Shown piece by piece: positions 9,216 to 17,654 of a DNA stretch of 64,000 nucleotides. Position 1 is the first letter of the stretch. Each line of letters opens with the position of its first letter. The DNA lies in NCBI GenBank assembly GCA_958295895.1, contig CATQHI010000011.1:62001-126000 (forward strand), given 5' to 3'. The stretch comes from Saprospiraceae bacterium (GTDB taxonomy: Bacteria > Bacteroidota > Bacteroidia > Chitinophagales > Saprospiraceae). Made by a program: the position numbers and the translations under genes. The notes beneath the pieces were generated by a model. The model saw only the letters and a program-made list of their open reading frames with translations, searched no databases and was not told the DNA's origin.

Positions 9216-9224
9216 TACCTTTTG
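9216..9224 (+). promoter_or_regulatory. possible Bacteroidota -7 box
   Basis: TACCTTTTG resembles the Bacteroidota -7 consensus TAnnTTTG with one extra base. It lies 16 bases before the ATG of the TIM-barrel isomerase. A weak TTG about 25 bases upstream could be the -33 element. Inferred from sequence only. Confidence 0.35.
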
Positions 9225-9240
9225 CCGCAAAATTACGGAT

Positions 9241-10152
9241 ATGCAGCTAGGTTTTGTCACCGCCATTCTTCCCGAACAGTCGCTGGAAGAAGTTTTCCAG
9301 GTAGCCGCCGAGATCGGCTACGCGTGCATCGAGGTCATGTGCTGGCCCCCCGGTAAGGCCGAACGGCGCTACGCAGGGGTAACACACATAGACGTGACGG
9401 ATCTTGCGGGGCCGCAGGTGCAACGCATTCACCAACTAAGCACCCAGTACGGCGTGGCGATCAGTGCGCTGAGCTACTACCCCAACATGCTGGTGGCCGA
9501 CCGGGCGGAAGGGCAGGTGTACATCGACCACTTTCGCAAGGTCATCGACGCGGCAGCGCTCCTGGGGGTAAACCACGCCAATACCTTTATCGGCCGCGAC
9601 CCAAGAAAATCAATCGACGACAACTGGCCGCGCTTCCGCGAGGTGTGGGGGCCGCTACTAGAGTACGCTGCCGAAAAAAAGGTGTACGTGGGCATCGAGA
9701 ATTGCCCCATGCTCTTTACCGACGATGAGTGGCCGGGCGGCAAGAACCTGGCCACCTCACCGGCCATCTGGGAGCGGATGTTTGCCGACTTTCCAACGCC
9801 CTACTTCGGACTCAACTACGACCCCTCCCACATGATCTGGCAGCGCATGGACTACCTGGCCCCCATGCGCGAGTTCACCGACCGGCTGGTGCACGTACAC
9901 GCTAAGGACATGCGGGTAGATCAGCACCGCCTCGACCGCCACGGTATCATGGCGGTGCCCACTAAGTGGTACGAGCCAAAGATCCCGGGGCTGGGACACG
10001 TGGACTGGGGGCAGTTTTTCAGTATGCTTTCCAGCGTAGGTTACACCGGACCGGTCTGCGTGGAGGTGGAAGACCTAGCCTTCGAGGAAAGCCTGGAGGC
10101 GCGGCTGCGGTCGCTACGGCAGAGCTATCGCTACCTGCGGCAGTTTGTGTAG
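9241..10152 (+). CDS. sugar phosphate isomerase/epimerase family protein (TIM barrel)
   Basis: 303 residues with the xylose-isomerase-like TIM-barrel (AP endonuclease 2) fold. Likely metal-binding segments are GIENCPML near 150, [10 protein letters not shown] near 195, VHAKDM near 220 and [11 protein letters not shown] near 280. No signal peptide, so it should be cytoplasmic. Members isomerise or epimerise sugars, inositol derivatives or hydroxypyruvate; the exact substrate cannot be read here. It stands alone, with a lipoprotein gene convergent 20 bases downstream. A copy of the dispersed CGCAGGTGC motif lies inside the gene at 9413-9421. Confidence 0.93.
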   Translation: MQLGFVTAILPEQSLEEVFQVAAEIGYACIEVMCWPPGKAERRYAGVTHIDVTDLAGPQVQRIHQLSTQYGVAISALSYYPNMLVADRAEGQVYIDHFRKVIDAAALLGVNHANTFIGRDPRKSIDDNWPRFREVWGPLLEYAAEKKVYVGIENCPMLFTDDEWPGGKNLATSPAIWERMFADFPTPYFGLNYDPSHMIWQRMDYLAPMREFTDRLVHVHAKDMRVDQHRLDRHGIMAVPTKWYEPKIPGLGHVDWGQFFSMLSSVGYTGPVCVEVEDLAFEESLEARLRSLRQSYRYLRQFV

Positions 10153-10172
10153 TGGTGTTTTGCTAGATTACA

Positions 10173-11231
10173 TCAGGGAGCCACCTCAATGCGCAGGTAA
10201 TTATCTCGACCAACTAGCCGTCCCCCCACCAATTCTACTACCGATACCGGCAGGGTGAACGCTACGCCGTCACGCGTATCCACAAACACCCGGTAGTCGG
10301 CATCGGTATCGTCCGAGACCGTCAGTAAGCCCTTGTCTAAGTCCAGCACGTAGCTGCCCTGTAGCACGATGTGGTCGTTGGACAGAAACATCAGCGTACC
10401 GTCGTCGAGAAAGCTCGCGCTGATGTTGCCCAGGTCGCCGGGATCGATCAGGCTACGGCGCGGTAGCCGGTTGGCGTCTACTTCCGTGTTTACCTCTGCG
10501 GGGTCCTCTTGTGGTAGGAGGAGATAACTGCGCGAGTAGCCCGCGTTCACCTCCTCGGCGAAGGCTTCCGCGGTGTAATCCACGGTGATATCGGGTACCT
10601 GCTCGAAGCGGATGGCTCGTACGTGGTCTTCTTCGATGAGCCGCCCGGTGAGGCCCGTAGTGTACACGCTGTCGACTAGCAGGATGGCATCGGAAAGGTA
10701 ACGGCCGCGCTGCCGCTCGCCGAGTACGAGCACCGGCTGTGGATCGGTCAGCGCAAGACTATACTCTGAGTACTGTAGGCCCGGACCGTCCGCCCGCCAG
10801 TCCGTCCTGCGGTTCACGAAGTCGCGGGCACCGCGGCGGGCGTACTCCGGAAAGCCGGTAAACGCCGGCTCGAAACTGGCCCAGTACGTGGCCCCGCCGT
10901 AGTGGTAGGTGAAAGGTCGCCGGGTAAGCAGCGCGGTATCGAGTGGCGCGGTGACCTGCCGTAGCAGAATAAGCTCACCTGCTGATGCCAGGCTGTTGAG
11001 GGTGGCCCCATTTCGCAGCGCGATGAGCGTGTCCCGGTCCCGAAACAGGTTATGGATGGTGACTTCCGTGCCCCGCCGCTGCATTACATCGCCGTGCACC
11101 AGCGGGCCCCGCCCGGCTAACTTGCTTACGTAAAGGTAATGGTCGACTCCGCCGGCCAACGTATCGCTCTGCCCCTCACAGGCTAGTAGCAACAGCAGGT
11201 AGCATAGTCCCCCCCATGTAGCTCGATTCAT
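10173..11231 (-). CDS. hypothetical lipoprotein
   Basis: 352 residues starting at the ATG at 11231, which gives a good lipoprotein signal (GGLCYLLLLLACEG). The in-frame ATG at 11300 would bury this signal and is rejected. The remainder is rich in beta strands and short acidic turns (VDHYLYVSKLAGRGPLVHGDVMQRRGTEVTIHN region). I recognise no domain. A membrane-anchored surface or periplasmic protein is the safe description. Confidence 0.75.
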   Translation of the reverse strand: MNRATWGGLCYLLLLLACEGQSDTLAGGVDHYLYVSKLAGRGPLVHGDVMQRRGTEVTIHNLFRDRDTLIALRNGATLNSLASAGELILLRQVTAPLDTALLTRRPFTYHYGGATYWASFEPAFTGFPEYARRGARDFVNRRTDWRADGPGLQYSEYSLALTDPQPVLVLGERQRGRYLSDAILLVDSVYTTGLTGRLIEEDHVRAIRFEQVPDITVDYTAEAFAEEVNAGYSRSYLLLPQEDPAEVNTEVDANRLPRRSLIDPGDLGNISASFLDDGTLMFLSNDHIVLQGSYVLDLDKGLLTVSDDTDADYRVFVDTRDGVAFTLPVSVVELVGGRLVGRDNYLRIEVAP

Positions 11232-11356
11232 GAGGTGGTGTACGCCCCCACGGAGGCAAATGTTGATCCGCCACGGCGGGAGCTTACCGAACCTCTGCAC
11301 AAAACCATGAGTTCAAAATGCACACTACGATTATTTTGTCCCCCAAACCAACCGTT

Positions 11357-11965
11357 ATGAACCGACTTATTTCCCTCTGCTTACTGCTCCTGGCGGGCCT
11401 TTTTAGTATAGCCTGTAGCCCGCGGGTCACTACCACCCAGCCCACCGATGCCGACCTGAGTAAATACCGCACCTTCGCCTACCTGCCCAACGCCGACGTA
11501 TCCCTACCGAACGCGGAGATGGATCAGGAACAGGTGAATAGTCAGATCGTGCAAACCGTCAATAACCAGATGGAACGCAAAGGCTACACCCTCAACCGCG
11601 ACAACCCCGACTTGCTGGTGTTGATCAGCGTGAAGCGCGAACAGGAGACAGCCGTGGAGACCGACCCGGTGTACGCTACTTACCCCTATGCTACCTACGG
11701 CGTAAATACCGTGAGCCCCTACTACAATAACTACTACTACAACGATTTCTACAACTACGGCAGCGTAGTAGGCTACGACACCGACACCTACAACTACACG
11801 GAAGGTACCCTCATCATCAGTCTGGTCGACCGCCAGTCGCGCAACACCGTATGGAAAGGCATGACTTCGGAGTCCATCTACCGGGGCAACACCACGGAGG
11901 AAATCGTGAAGTTGGTCGACGATATTTTCGACGAATACCCCGTGAAGGGCCGCGCTAAGAAGTAG
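11357..11965 (+). CDS. DUF4136 domain lipoprotein
   Basis: 202 residues. The signal LCLLLLAGLFSIAC ends in a lipobox. The DUF4136 pattern follows: DLSKYRTFAYLPNAD near the N-terminus, NPDLLVLISVKREQE in the middle and GTLIISLVDRQSRNTVWKGMTSE near the end. A Tyr/Asn-rich insert (YNNYYYNDFYNYG) lies at about residues 118-135. The family is widespread among Bacteroidota outer-membrane lipoproteins and has no known function. Start chosen at 11357 for the signal peptide. It overlaps the convergent thioesterase gene by 11 bases. Confidence 0.9.
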   Translation: MNRLISLCLLLLAGLFSIACSPRVTTTQPTDADLSKYRTFAYLPNADVSLPNAEMDQEQVNSQIVQTVNNQMERKGYTLNRDNPDLLVLISVKREQETAVETDPVYATYPYATYGVNTVSPYYNNYYYNDFYNYGSVVGYDTDTYNYTEGTLIISLVDRQSRNTVWKGMTSESIYRGNTTEEIVKLVDDIFDEYPVKGRAKK

Positions 11966-12383
11966 TCAGCCGCGCTATTTCCGCCACCCAGCGTTCCGGC
12001 AGCGCCACCTTGCGTAGCGCCCCGTAATCATAGGGCACGATCGCCTGCTTGCTTACCGCAGCTAGTCGGTCGTGCCCCTTGCTGAATATGGCCGTCTGCA
12101 TGATGAAACGGTCCTCCAGCACCTCGATCGTGCGGGTACCCACCCGCGCAGTATCGGGATAGTTCATGGGAAAGGTGTACTTGCAGTCCTGCCAGGCCAG
12201 GATGGCTCCCGTACCGCCCTCCGGACCGAAGCTCGTATTCACCCCGATGGCCTCGAAGTACAGCACCCGCACCGTCTCGGCCCAGCGCAGGTACACTAGG
12301 TTGTTGACGTGCTTGGCAGAGTCCACATCCCCCCAGTGGACGGGGAAGTCGTAGAGGTGGGGGAAGTCTTTTATTGTGATCAT
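11955..12383 (-). CDS. acyl-CoA thioesterase (4HBT, hotdog fold)
   Basis: 142 residues. The 4-hydroxybenzoyl-CoA thioesterase signature is clear: HWGDVDSAKHVNNLVYLRWAE with the catalytic Asp, then GAILAWQDCKYTFPMNYPDTARVGTRTIEV. Such enzymes hydrolyse acyl-CoA or acyl-ACP thioesters in the cytoplasm. The ATG at 12383 (MITIKDFPHLYDF) is preferred over 12428 because the extra residues are not family-like. The operon downstream on the same strand starts 964 bases away past another gene, so it is probably a single transcription unit. Confidence 0.92.
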   Translation of the reverse strand: MITIKDFPHLYDFPVHWGDVDSAKHVNNLVYLRWAETVRVLYFEAIGVNTSFGPEGGTGAILAWQDCKYTFPMNYPDTARVGTRTIEVLEDRFIMQTAIFSKGHDRLAAVSKQAIVPYDYGALRKVALPERWVAEIARLTTS

Positions 12384-12486
12384 TGTCGTCAGCCGAATGC
12401 TTTGTGGTGCGCCTACAGCGCACCGCAAAGTTCGTCTGACGACTTCTTACCACCAGCATAGTTATTAACCCCACTCAGCGGACGAG

Positions 12487-13347
12487 CTACACCAGCATGG
12501 CCAACGCCTCCATCACCCTACCCTCCCCCAAATACCGCTGCGCCAGCTCGTGCAAATGCACCGTCCCCCGCCGCCGCGCCCGCTGCACGTCAGCCAGACT
12601 ACGTACCCGCTCCACCGTCTCCGCGTCCGGCAGTTGCTCCTGGTTCGCCAGTCGACCGAGGTTATTACCGGTAAGCACGGCGCTATTACGAATGTGGGCC
12701 GGGAGCTGGTCGACACCCAGTCCGCAGGTGCGGAGGGGTTTAGGTATCTCGAATAGGGTCTCGGGAGTGATGCGACAGTAGTCATTGCCGCCCATGCGAG
12801 CGACTAGGTCAAGCTTACGGGTGATGAGCTTCTGGTCTTCATCCAGGAGCTCATCCTGAATATGAATGCGTACTACTTCGCAGAGCACTAGGTTACCGGC
12901 TCCCCCACCCTCACCCAGGGCGATCACCTCCGTAACCCGGCACTCGAAGGAAACCGGTGCTTCACCCACCCGCGGCGGCCGGACGGCCTTACTCGCTACT
13001 TCGGTAAAGCCGCCCTTCGCAAACTCGTTGATACCCGTGGCATACTCGGTGCTGGTGAGCGACATCTGCTCCACCATGGCGTAATTGACCACGTTGATGG
13101 TCACCTCCGGTACCTGTTGCACATTATGCAGCGTATCCTTCGCACTCCCGTCCCGCCCCCGCCGAATCGGTGAAAAGACCAGCATCGGTGGCCGCGTACT
13201 GAAGACGTTGAAGTAGCTAAAGGGACTGAGATTGACGCGGCCATCAGCGTCTACCGTTGCGGCGAAGGCAATAGGACGGGGTGCTACGGCCGTAGAGAGA
13301 TAACCGTACAGGTCACCGGAGGATAATTCGTTGGGGTCTAAGGTCAT
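12487..13347 (-). CDS. flavin reductase family protein
   Basis: 286 residues with the FMN-binding split-barrel fold: LSTAVAPRPIAFAATVDADGRVNLSPFSYFNVFSTRPPMLVFSP at the N-terminus, where the phosphate and flavin contacts lie, and CRVTEVIALGEGGGAGNLVLCEVVRIHI in the middle. It is the last gene of the hmgA-fahA run: its start overlaps the fahA stop by four bases. Members reduce flavin with NAD(P)H or act on small quinones; within this operon a role beside aromatic ring cleavage is inferred from position only. Confidence 0.92.
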   Translation of the reverse strand: MTLDPNELSSGDLYGYLSTAVAPRPIAFAATVDADGRVNLSPFSYFNVFSTRPPMLVFSPIRRGRDGSAKDTLHNVQQVPEVTINVVNYAMVEQMSLTSTEYATGINEFAKGGFTEVASKAVRPPRVGEAPVSFECRVTEVIALGEGGGAGNLVLCEVVRIHIQDELLDEDQKLITRKLDLVARMGGNDYCRITPETLFEIPKPLRTCGLGVDQLPAHIRNSAVLTGNNLGRLANQEQLPDAETVERVRSLADVQRARRRGTVHLHELAQRYLGEGRVMEALAMLV

Positions 13348-14537
13348 AGGGTGTCTGGGTTTATAGCTGATTGAATGCATCCGGTCACTTCCCCAAACCC
13401 AACCCGTTGATCGCCACCTCCTGTGTACGCCCGCAACGTAACGGTATCGCCGTCCTGCAAAAAGTCTCCGGTAGTACCGTTCTGCGTAAGCTCCAGCAGC
13501 GAGCCGTAGGAGTCAGCGTCGGGACCAGAGATCGTACCGCTCGCCATCAGGTCCCCCACCCGCACATTACAGCCATTGCTGGTATGGTGGGCGAGCTGCT
13601 GGGCCATACTCCAGTACAGGTACTTCGTGTTTGAGCGCGCGATGGTTTCACTGTTCAACTCTACCGACAGCCCGACGTCAAAGTGGGCGGGGCCGCGGGT
13701 GCGCAGGTAATCGAGCGGCGGCGGGTCCTGCTCCGGCCCCATCACGCGAAAGGGCTCCAGGGCCTCCAGCGGCACGATCCACGGCGAAACGCTGGAGGCA
13801 AAGCTCTTACCGAGAAATGGACCCAGTGGCACATACTCCCAGCGCTGAATATCGCGGGCTGACCAGTCATTGAAGAGTAACAGGCCGAAGATGTAACCCT
13901 CCGCCTCGGTGATGGGTATCGGTACGCCCTTAGGGGAGTCCTTACCGATCACGAAGGCCATTTCTAACTCGAAGTCGAGCCGGTTAGTGGGTTGGTAGAC
14001 AGGGGTATCCGAGCCGGTAGGTAAGATCTGTCCGTAGGGTCGCCGCACGGGCGTGCCGCTTACCACGATGGAGGAGGCCCGGCCGTGGTAGCCAACCGGT
14101 AGGTGGCACCAGTTGGGTAGTAGTGCATTATCGGGATCGCGGAACATGCGGCCTACGTTAGTGGCGTGCTCACGACTGGAATAAAAGTCGGTGTAATCGC
14201 CTACCTGGACGGGTAGGTGGAGGGTGGCGGTGTGGCGGTCCACCAGATGCTCTGGAGTGAGCGGGGAGTTAGTGGAGTCTTGCAACCAGCCTTGCACCTG
14301 CGACCGCGCCCGTACGGTGACGCTTTTGCCTAAACTGATGAAAGCATTGAGGGTAGGTTGGGAGAAAACGCTCACGTCAAAGTCGAAGCAGCCAGTGGTA
14401 GCTAGCGCCGCTAGATCGAGAATCCGGTCACCGACCGCCATCCCAGCACGGGGGGAAGAGGTGCCGGGGGTGGAAAAGATGCCAAAGGGTAGGTTCGCAA
14501 AAGTAAAATCACTGCCCGCGGGAATATCAATGCGCAT
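13344..14537 (-). CDS. fahA: fumarylacetoacetase
   Basis: 397 residues. Hydrolyses 4-fumarylacetoacetate to fumarate and acetoacetate, the last step of tyrosine degradation. The N-terminal SH3-like domain (NLPFGIFSTPG) is followed by the catalytic domain with FYSSREHATNVGRMFRD, the metal-binding DFELEMAFVIG, NDWSARDIQRWEYVPLGPFLGKSF and GDLMASGTISGPD. Length is close to that of known bacterial enzymes. It overlaps hmgA upstream by 11 bases and the flavin reductase downstream by four, so the three genes are one operon. One dispersed motif core lies inside it (14294-14302). Confidence 0.96.
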   Translation of the reverse strand: MRIDIPAGSDFTFANLPFGIFSTPGTSSPRAGMAVGDRILDLAALATTGCFDFDVSVFSQPTLNAFISLGKSVTVRARSQVQGWLQDSTNSPLTPEHLVDRHTATLHLPVQVGDYTDFYSSREHATNVGRMFRDPDNALLPNWCHLPVGYHGRASSIVVSGTPVRRPYGQILPTGSDTPVYQPTNRLDFELEMAFVIGKDSPKGVPIPITEAEGYIFGLLLFNDWSARDIQRWEYVPLGPFLGKSFASSVSPWIVPLEALEPFRVMGPEQDPPPLDYLRTRGPAHFDVGLSVELNSETIARSNTKYLYWSMAQQLAHHTSNGCNVRVGDLMASGTISGPDADSYGSLLELTQNGTTGDFLQDGDTVTLRAYTGGGDQRVGFGEVTGCIQSAINPDTL

Positions 14538-15693
14538 CGGCCAGCCAGCTTTGGTGGTAGGTGCCGGTATCGATTTTGGCGGCCTCGGCCGTGACCTGGA
14601 GGGGGCGGAAGGTGTCGATCATGACGGCTAGCTCCTCGGTACCGGTCTTGCCGATGCTGCCCTCGTAGGTGCCCGGGTGGGGGCCGTGGGGGATGCCCCC
14701 GGGGTGCAACGTGAGGTAGCCCGGACCGATACCCGTGCGGCTCATAAAGTCTCCGTCAACGTAGTAGAGTACCTCGTCGGAGTCGATGTTGGAGTGGTTG
14801 TAGGGCGCGGGGATGGCCCGGGGGTGATAGTCGTACAACCGCGGGCAGAAGGAGCAGACGACGAAGGACTTAGTTTCAAACGTCTGATGCACGGGTGGCG
14901 GCTGGTGCACCCGCCCGGTGATGGGCTCGAAGTTATGGATCGAGAAGCCGTAGGGGAAGTTATAGCCGTCCCAGCCCACGACGTCGAAGGGGTGACTGGC
15001 GTAGACGAGCTCGTGGAGCATGCCCTGTTTCTTGATCTTTAGGGTGTACTCGCCCTGGGCATCGTGGGTCTCCAGGTCGCGGGGCAGCTTGTAGTCGCGC
15101 TCGGTGAAGGGGGAGTGCTCCAGGAGCTGACCGAAGTGGTTGCGGTAGCGCTTGGGGGTGTAGATGGGATCGGTAGACTCGGTGTAGAGAATCCTGTTAT
15201 CCTCGGTATCGAAGTCGATCTGGTAGATGATGCCGCGCGGGATCACGAGGTAGTCACCGTACTCGAAGGGGATGTTACCGAGCAGTGTACGTAGGGTCCC
15301 CGAGCCGCGGTGGATGAACAGTAGCTCGTCGGCATCGGCGTTCTTGTAGAAGTAATCGCGCAGAGACTGCCGGGGGGCGGCCACCCCGATCTGGCAACTG
15401 GCGTTGACGAGCAGCGGCTTACGGGCGGTAAGAAAATCATCCTCGGGGGCTACGTCGAAGCCGATGAGTTTGCGGGCGGTAAGGGTTTTTTCCTCGGCGA
15501 TCTGGGGGGTGAGGTCGGTCTTGCCGACTACGTCCTTCACCTGGGTGGGCGGCCGCAGGTGGTAGAGCAGCGAGGACATGCCGTCGAAGCCGACGGTGCC
15601 AAATAACTGCTCGTGGTACAGCGAACCATCGGGCTGGCGAAACTGGGTGTGCCGCTTCGGGGGCAGCTGGCCGAGGTGGTGGTAGATGGGCAT
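14527..15693 (-). CDS. hmgA: homogentisate 1,2-dioxygenase
   Basis: 388 residues of cupin fold. It opens the ring of homogentisate with O2 to give maleylacetoacetate. Iron-ligand region: YNHSNIDSDEVLYYVDGDF and GIPHGPHPG near the C-terminus, and a conserved VICSFCPRLYDYHPRAIP-like block just before. It is the first gene of the hmgA-fahA operon. The maleylacetoacetate isomerase and 4-hydroxyphenylpyruvate dioxygenase genes are not in the window, so they are elsewhere or the product is used directly. The 53-base gap upstream separates it from the toxin gene, which lies on the same strand. Confidence 0.95.
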   Translation of the reverse strand: MPIYHHLGQLPPKRHTQFRQPDGSLYHEQLFGTVGFDGMSSLLYHLRPPTQVKDVVGKTDLTPQIAEEKTLTARKLIGFDVAPEDDFLTARKPLLVNASCQIGVAAPRQSLRDYFYKNADADELLFIHRGSGTLRTLLGNIPFEYGDYLVIPRGIIYQIDFDTEDNRILYTESTDPIYTPKRYRNHFGQLLEHSPFTERDYKLPRDLETHDAQGEYTLKIKKQGMLHELVYASHPFDVVGWDGYNFPYGFSIHNFEPITGRVHQPPPVHQTFETKSFVVCSFCPRLYDYHPRAIPAPYNHSNIDSDEVLYYVDGDFMSRTGIGPGYLTLHPGGIPHGPHPGTYEGSIGKTGTEELAVMIDTFRPLQVTAEAAKIDTGTYHQSWLADAH

Positions 15694-15746
15694 GATCGGA
15701 CGGGCTTGGTTGTTAAGACAATGGTTAGGGATAGGAGGTTGTCTCC

Positions 15747-16073
15747 TTAGAGCCCTAACTGCAACCGGAGCTTTGCATCTAACCTCGCTATAGTATCGGA
15801 GTCAAGTGCGCCTATGCGGTTATTGAACCGATTCGTGCTTGCGGTAGTGATCTGGTCAGCCATGATTTTTGATCGTTTGCCAGCAAACTCTATGAGCAGT
15901 TCACTTGGGTACACTCGAGCGACCTGAGTAGAAAATGGAACGACCTGAAAGCGATTCAGCACACTATTGGAGCGATCGTTGCTCACAACCACCGCTGGCC
16001 GAAGTTTCTGTATCTCGCTACCTACGGATGGATCAAAATTGACCCACCAAACATCACCCCTCCGGATCTTCAT
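15747..16073 (-). CDS. type II toxin of the PemK/MazF family
   Basis: 108 residues. The N-terminus KIRRGDVWWVNFDPSVGSEIQKLRPAVVVSND is the classic MazF/PemK beta-strand pattern; VVPFSTQ and MADQITTAS with a C-terminal ALDSDTIARLDAKLRL complete the fold. Known members are RNases that cut mRNA. The start overlaps the end of the antitoxin gene in ATGA, so the two are translated together. Target sequence cannot be predicted. Confidence 0.92.
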   Translation of the reverse strand: MKIRRGDVWWVNFDPSVGSEIQKLRPAVVVSNDRSNSVLNRFQVVPFSTQVARVYPSELLIEFAGKRSKIMADQITTASTNRFNNRIGALDSDTIARLDAKLRLQLGL

Positions 16074-16336
16074 ACCACGTCAATCGTACCATCCATCCAC
16101 TCACGGGCTTCACGCTCACGTTCCTCATCGGCAGCCATGGCGGCGTAACCTTCATCAATATCTTCCCAGGTCTGAGGAACAAAACCAGGGTCTATATCGA
16201 CCCCGTAAGAATCGAGAATGCTAGCTTGAGTTGACGACCCATCGTTCACCACCTCAATGAACCCGAACGAATTAAGGAGCTCTAACACAAAAGAGTGTCG
16301 CGATTGATCCTTCAGCTCGATGATGATGTGACTCAT
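16070..16336 (-). CDS. antitoxin of the PemK/MazF-type toxin
   Basis: 88 residues, acidic at the C-terminus (WEDIDEGYAAMAADEEREREAREWMDG), where a toxin-binding tail would be expected. The N-terminal part (MSHIIIELKDQSRHSFVLELLNSFGFIEVV) does not look like a MazE or AbrB DNA-binding domain. It resembles short DUF2683-like antitoxin partners. Assignment rests on its position before, and four-base overlap with, the toxin gene. It is probably neutralising; whether it represses its own promoter is unclear. Confidence 0.75.
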   Translation of the reverse strand: MSHIIIELKDQSRHSFVLELLNSFGFIEVVNDGSSTQASILDSYGVDIDPGFVPQTWEDIDEGYAAMAADEEREREAREWMDGTIDVV

Positions 16337-16384
16337 TACTTTTTCTCTTAAAACCGGTGCCTAATTTACAAAGTTTTCAGTACG

Positions 16385-16392
16385 TACCTTAA
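16385..16392 (+). promoter_or_regulatory. possible -7 box, five bases before ATG
   Basis: TACCTTAA lies exactly five bases before the ATG of the enoyl-CoA hydratase gene, the same spacing seen before DoxX, rfbD and the DUF6909 gene. If this is a Bacteroidota -7 box, the transcript would begin at or near the start codon. Confidence 0.4.
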
Positions 16393-16397
16393 CCCCC

Positions 16398-17180
16398 ATG
16401 CCCACCTACCCCACCCTCCAGGTCACCGTCACCGACCGCCTGGCCACCGTCACCCTCGACAACGGCCGCGTCAACGCCATCAATACCCAACTCTCGCGCG
16501 ACCTCGAGGCCGCCTTCCTCGACCTCGGCGATAATGATACGATCGACGGTGTTGTGCTGGCCGGTAAGCCCAACTGCTTCTGTGCCGGACTGGATGTCAA
16601 AATGCTCGCCACCTCCGACCACGCCGGACTGCGGGAGTTCTTCAGTGCCTACCTCTCCGCCCTCCAGACGATGGTGCGTTTCGATAAGCCACTAGTAGCC
16701 GCCGTAACCGGCTTCGCCCCCGCCGGCGGCACCATCATCGCCCTGACCGCCGACTACCGCATCATGGCCCGGGGCGATAAGCACACCGTAGGCATGAACG
16801 AGTTCAATATGAGCCTGCAGATTCCCAAGATGATGGGTGATATCTTCGCCTACTACACCGGGGAGGCCCGCGCCTGGCGCAACGTCCAGCAGGCCAGCAT
16901 GTACACCGCCGAGCAGGCCATCCCCCTCGGACTCATCGACGAGGCCGCTGAGGTCGATCAGGTCCTGCCCCGTGCCGAGGCCTACTGCCGCCAGCTCATG
17001 CAGGTCCACTACCCCGTCTTCAAACGCACCAAGCGCTACCTCCGCCGCGGCCTCCTTGCCGCCGTCGACCACGGCGTAGACGAAATGGTCGACACCGTCG
17101 AAGAAGACTTCAACGACCCCGTCTTCAAACAGATGATGAAGATGTTCGTAGCCTCGCTATCCCCTTCTACCCCCCAGTAA
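16398..17180 (+). CDS. enoyl-CoA hydratase/isomerase family protein
   Basis: 260 residues of the crotonase fold. The oxyanion-hole segments CFCAGLDVKML (near 60) and GFAPAGGTIIALTADYRIMA (near 105-125) are present, followed by VGMNEFNMSLQIP where a catalytic carboxylate is usually found. It probably hydrates or isomerises an enoyl-CoA in fatty-acid or amino-acid degradation. It stands alone between the toxin-antitoxin pair and DoxX, so the pathway cannot be assigned. A TACCTT-type box precedes it. Confidence 0.93.
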   Translation: MPTYPTLQVTVTDRLATVTLDNGRVNAINTQLSRDLEAAFLDLGDNDTIDGVVLAGKPNCFCAGLDVKMLATSDHAGLREFFSAYLSALQTMVRFDKPLVAAVTGFAPAGGTIIALTADYRIMARGDKHTVGMNEFNMSLQIPKMMGDIFAYYTGEARAWRNVQQASMYTAEQAIPLGLIDEAAEVDQVLPRAEAYCRQLMQVHYPVFKRTKRYLRRGLLAAVDHGVDEMVDTVEEDFNDPVFKQMMKMFVASLSPSTPQ

Positions 17181-17206
17181 CCTGCCCTACCTACAACGCC
17201 GGCCCC

Positions 17207-17623
17207 TTACACCCGCGTCGTAGCGAACACCCGCCGCAACCGCCACCGCCCACTCACGTGCGTAGCCGCCAGCAGCAGCCCCCCCATGATCGCCAGGTTC
17301 TTCATAAAAAACAGGCTCTGTAGCCGGTACTCCTCGGTGCCTACCGCCTCCGTCCAGAAGTCGTGCACCACAAAGGTCAGCGGCACCCAGTAAATCAGCA
17401 GCAGGATGGCCCCCAGCCGCATCCGGTACCCCAGCAGAATCATCAGCCCCCCTAACACGAGCAGCAGGATGGCACCGTAGAGGAAGAAATCCTGGTTCCA
17501 GGTCAGCCCGTAAATCGTCATCGCCTGCCGGTTCAACTGCTCGAAGGCAAAGTAGTCGTAGGCCTCGAAGAAGAAGATGAACGAGAGCAGTACACGCCCC
17601 AGCAGATCGAAGATATCTTTCAT
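17207..17623 (-). CDS. DoxX family membrane protein
   Basis: 138 residues with four hydrophobic helices: LGRVLLSFIFFFEAYDYF, FFLYGAILLLVLGGLMILLG, LGAILLLIYWVPLTFVVHDFW and MKNLAIMGGLLLAATHV. The order and the FWxxxxxxxxxxLxxFxKN-like ending (FWTEAVGTEEYRLQSLFFMKNLAI) are typical of DoxX. Known members sit in quinone-linked or thiosulfate-related membrane complexes, but most are uncharacterised. A TACCTTTG box lies five bases before the ATG. Confidence 0.9.
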   Translation of the reverse strand: MKDIFDLLGRVLLSFIFFFEAYDYFAFEQLNRQAMTIYGLTWNQDFFLYGAILLLVLGGLMILLGYRMRLGAILLLIYWVPLTFVVHDFWTEAVGTEEYRLQSLFFMKNLAIMGGLLLAATHVSGRWRLRRVFATTRV

Positions 17624-17628
17624 CCCCG

Positions 17629-17636
17629 CAAAGGTA
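17629..17636 (-). promoter_or_regulatory. TACCTTTG box, possible leaderless promoter of DoxX
   Basis: An exact match to TAnnTTTG, read on the minus strand, with five bases to the ATG at 17623. Spacing and sequence repeat at 61984-61991 (TACCTTTGCGG in both). Confidence 0.5.
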
Positions 17637-17654
17637 CACTACCCCACCCCGCCA

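Noticed and set aside
9340-9440. Possible riboswitch or attenuator within the isomerase gene
   Set aside because: The only signal was a copy of the dispersed motif; no aptamer-like stem set.
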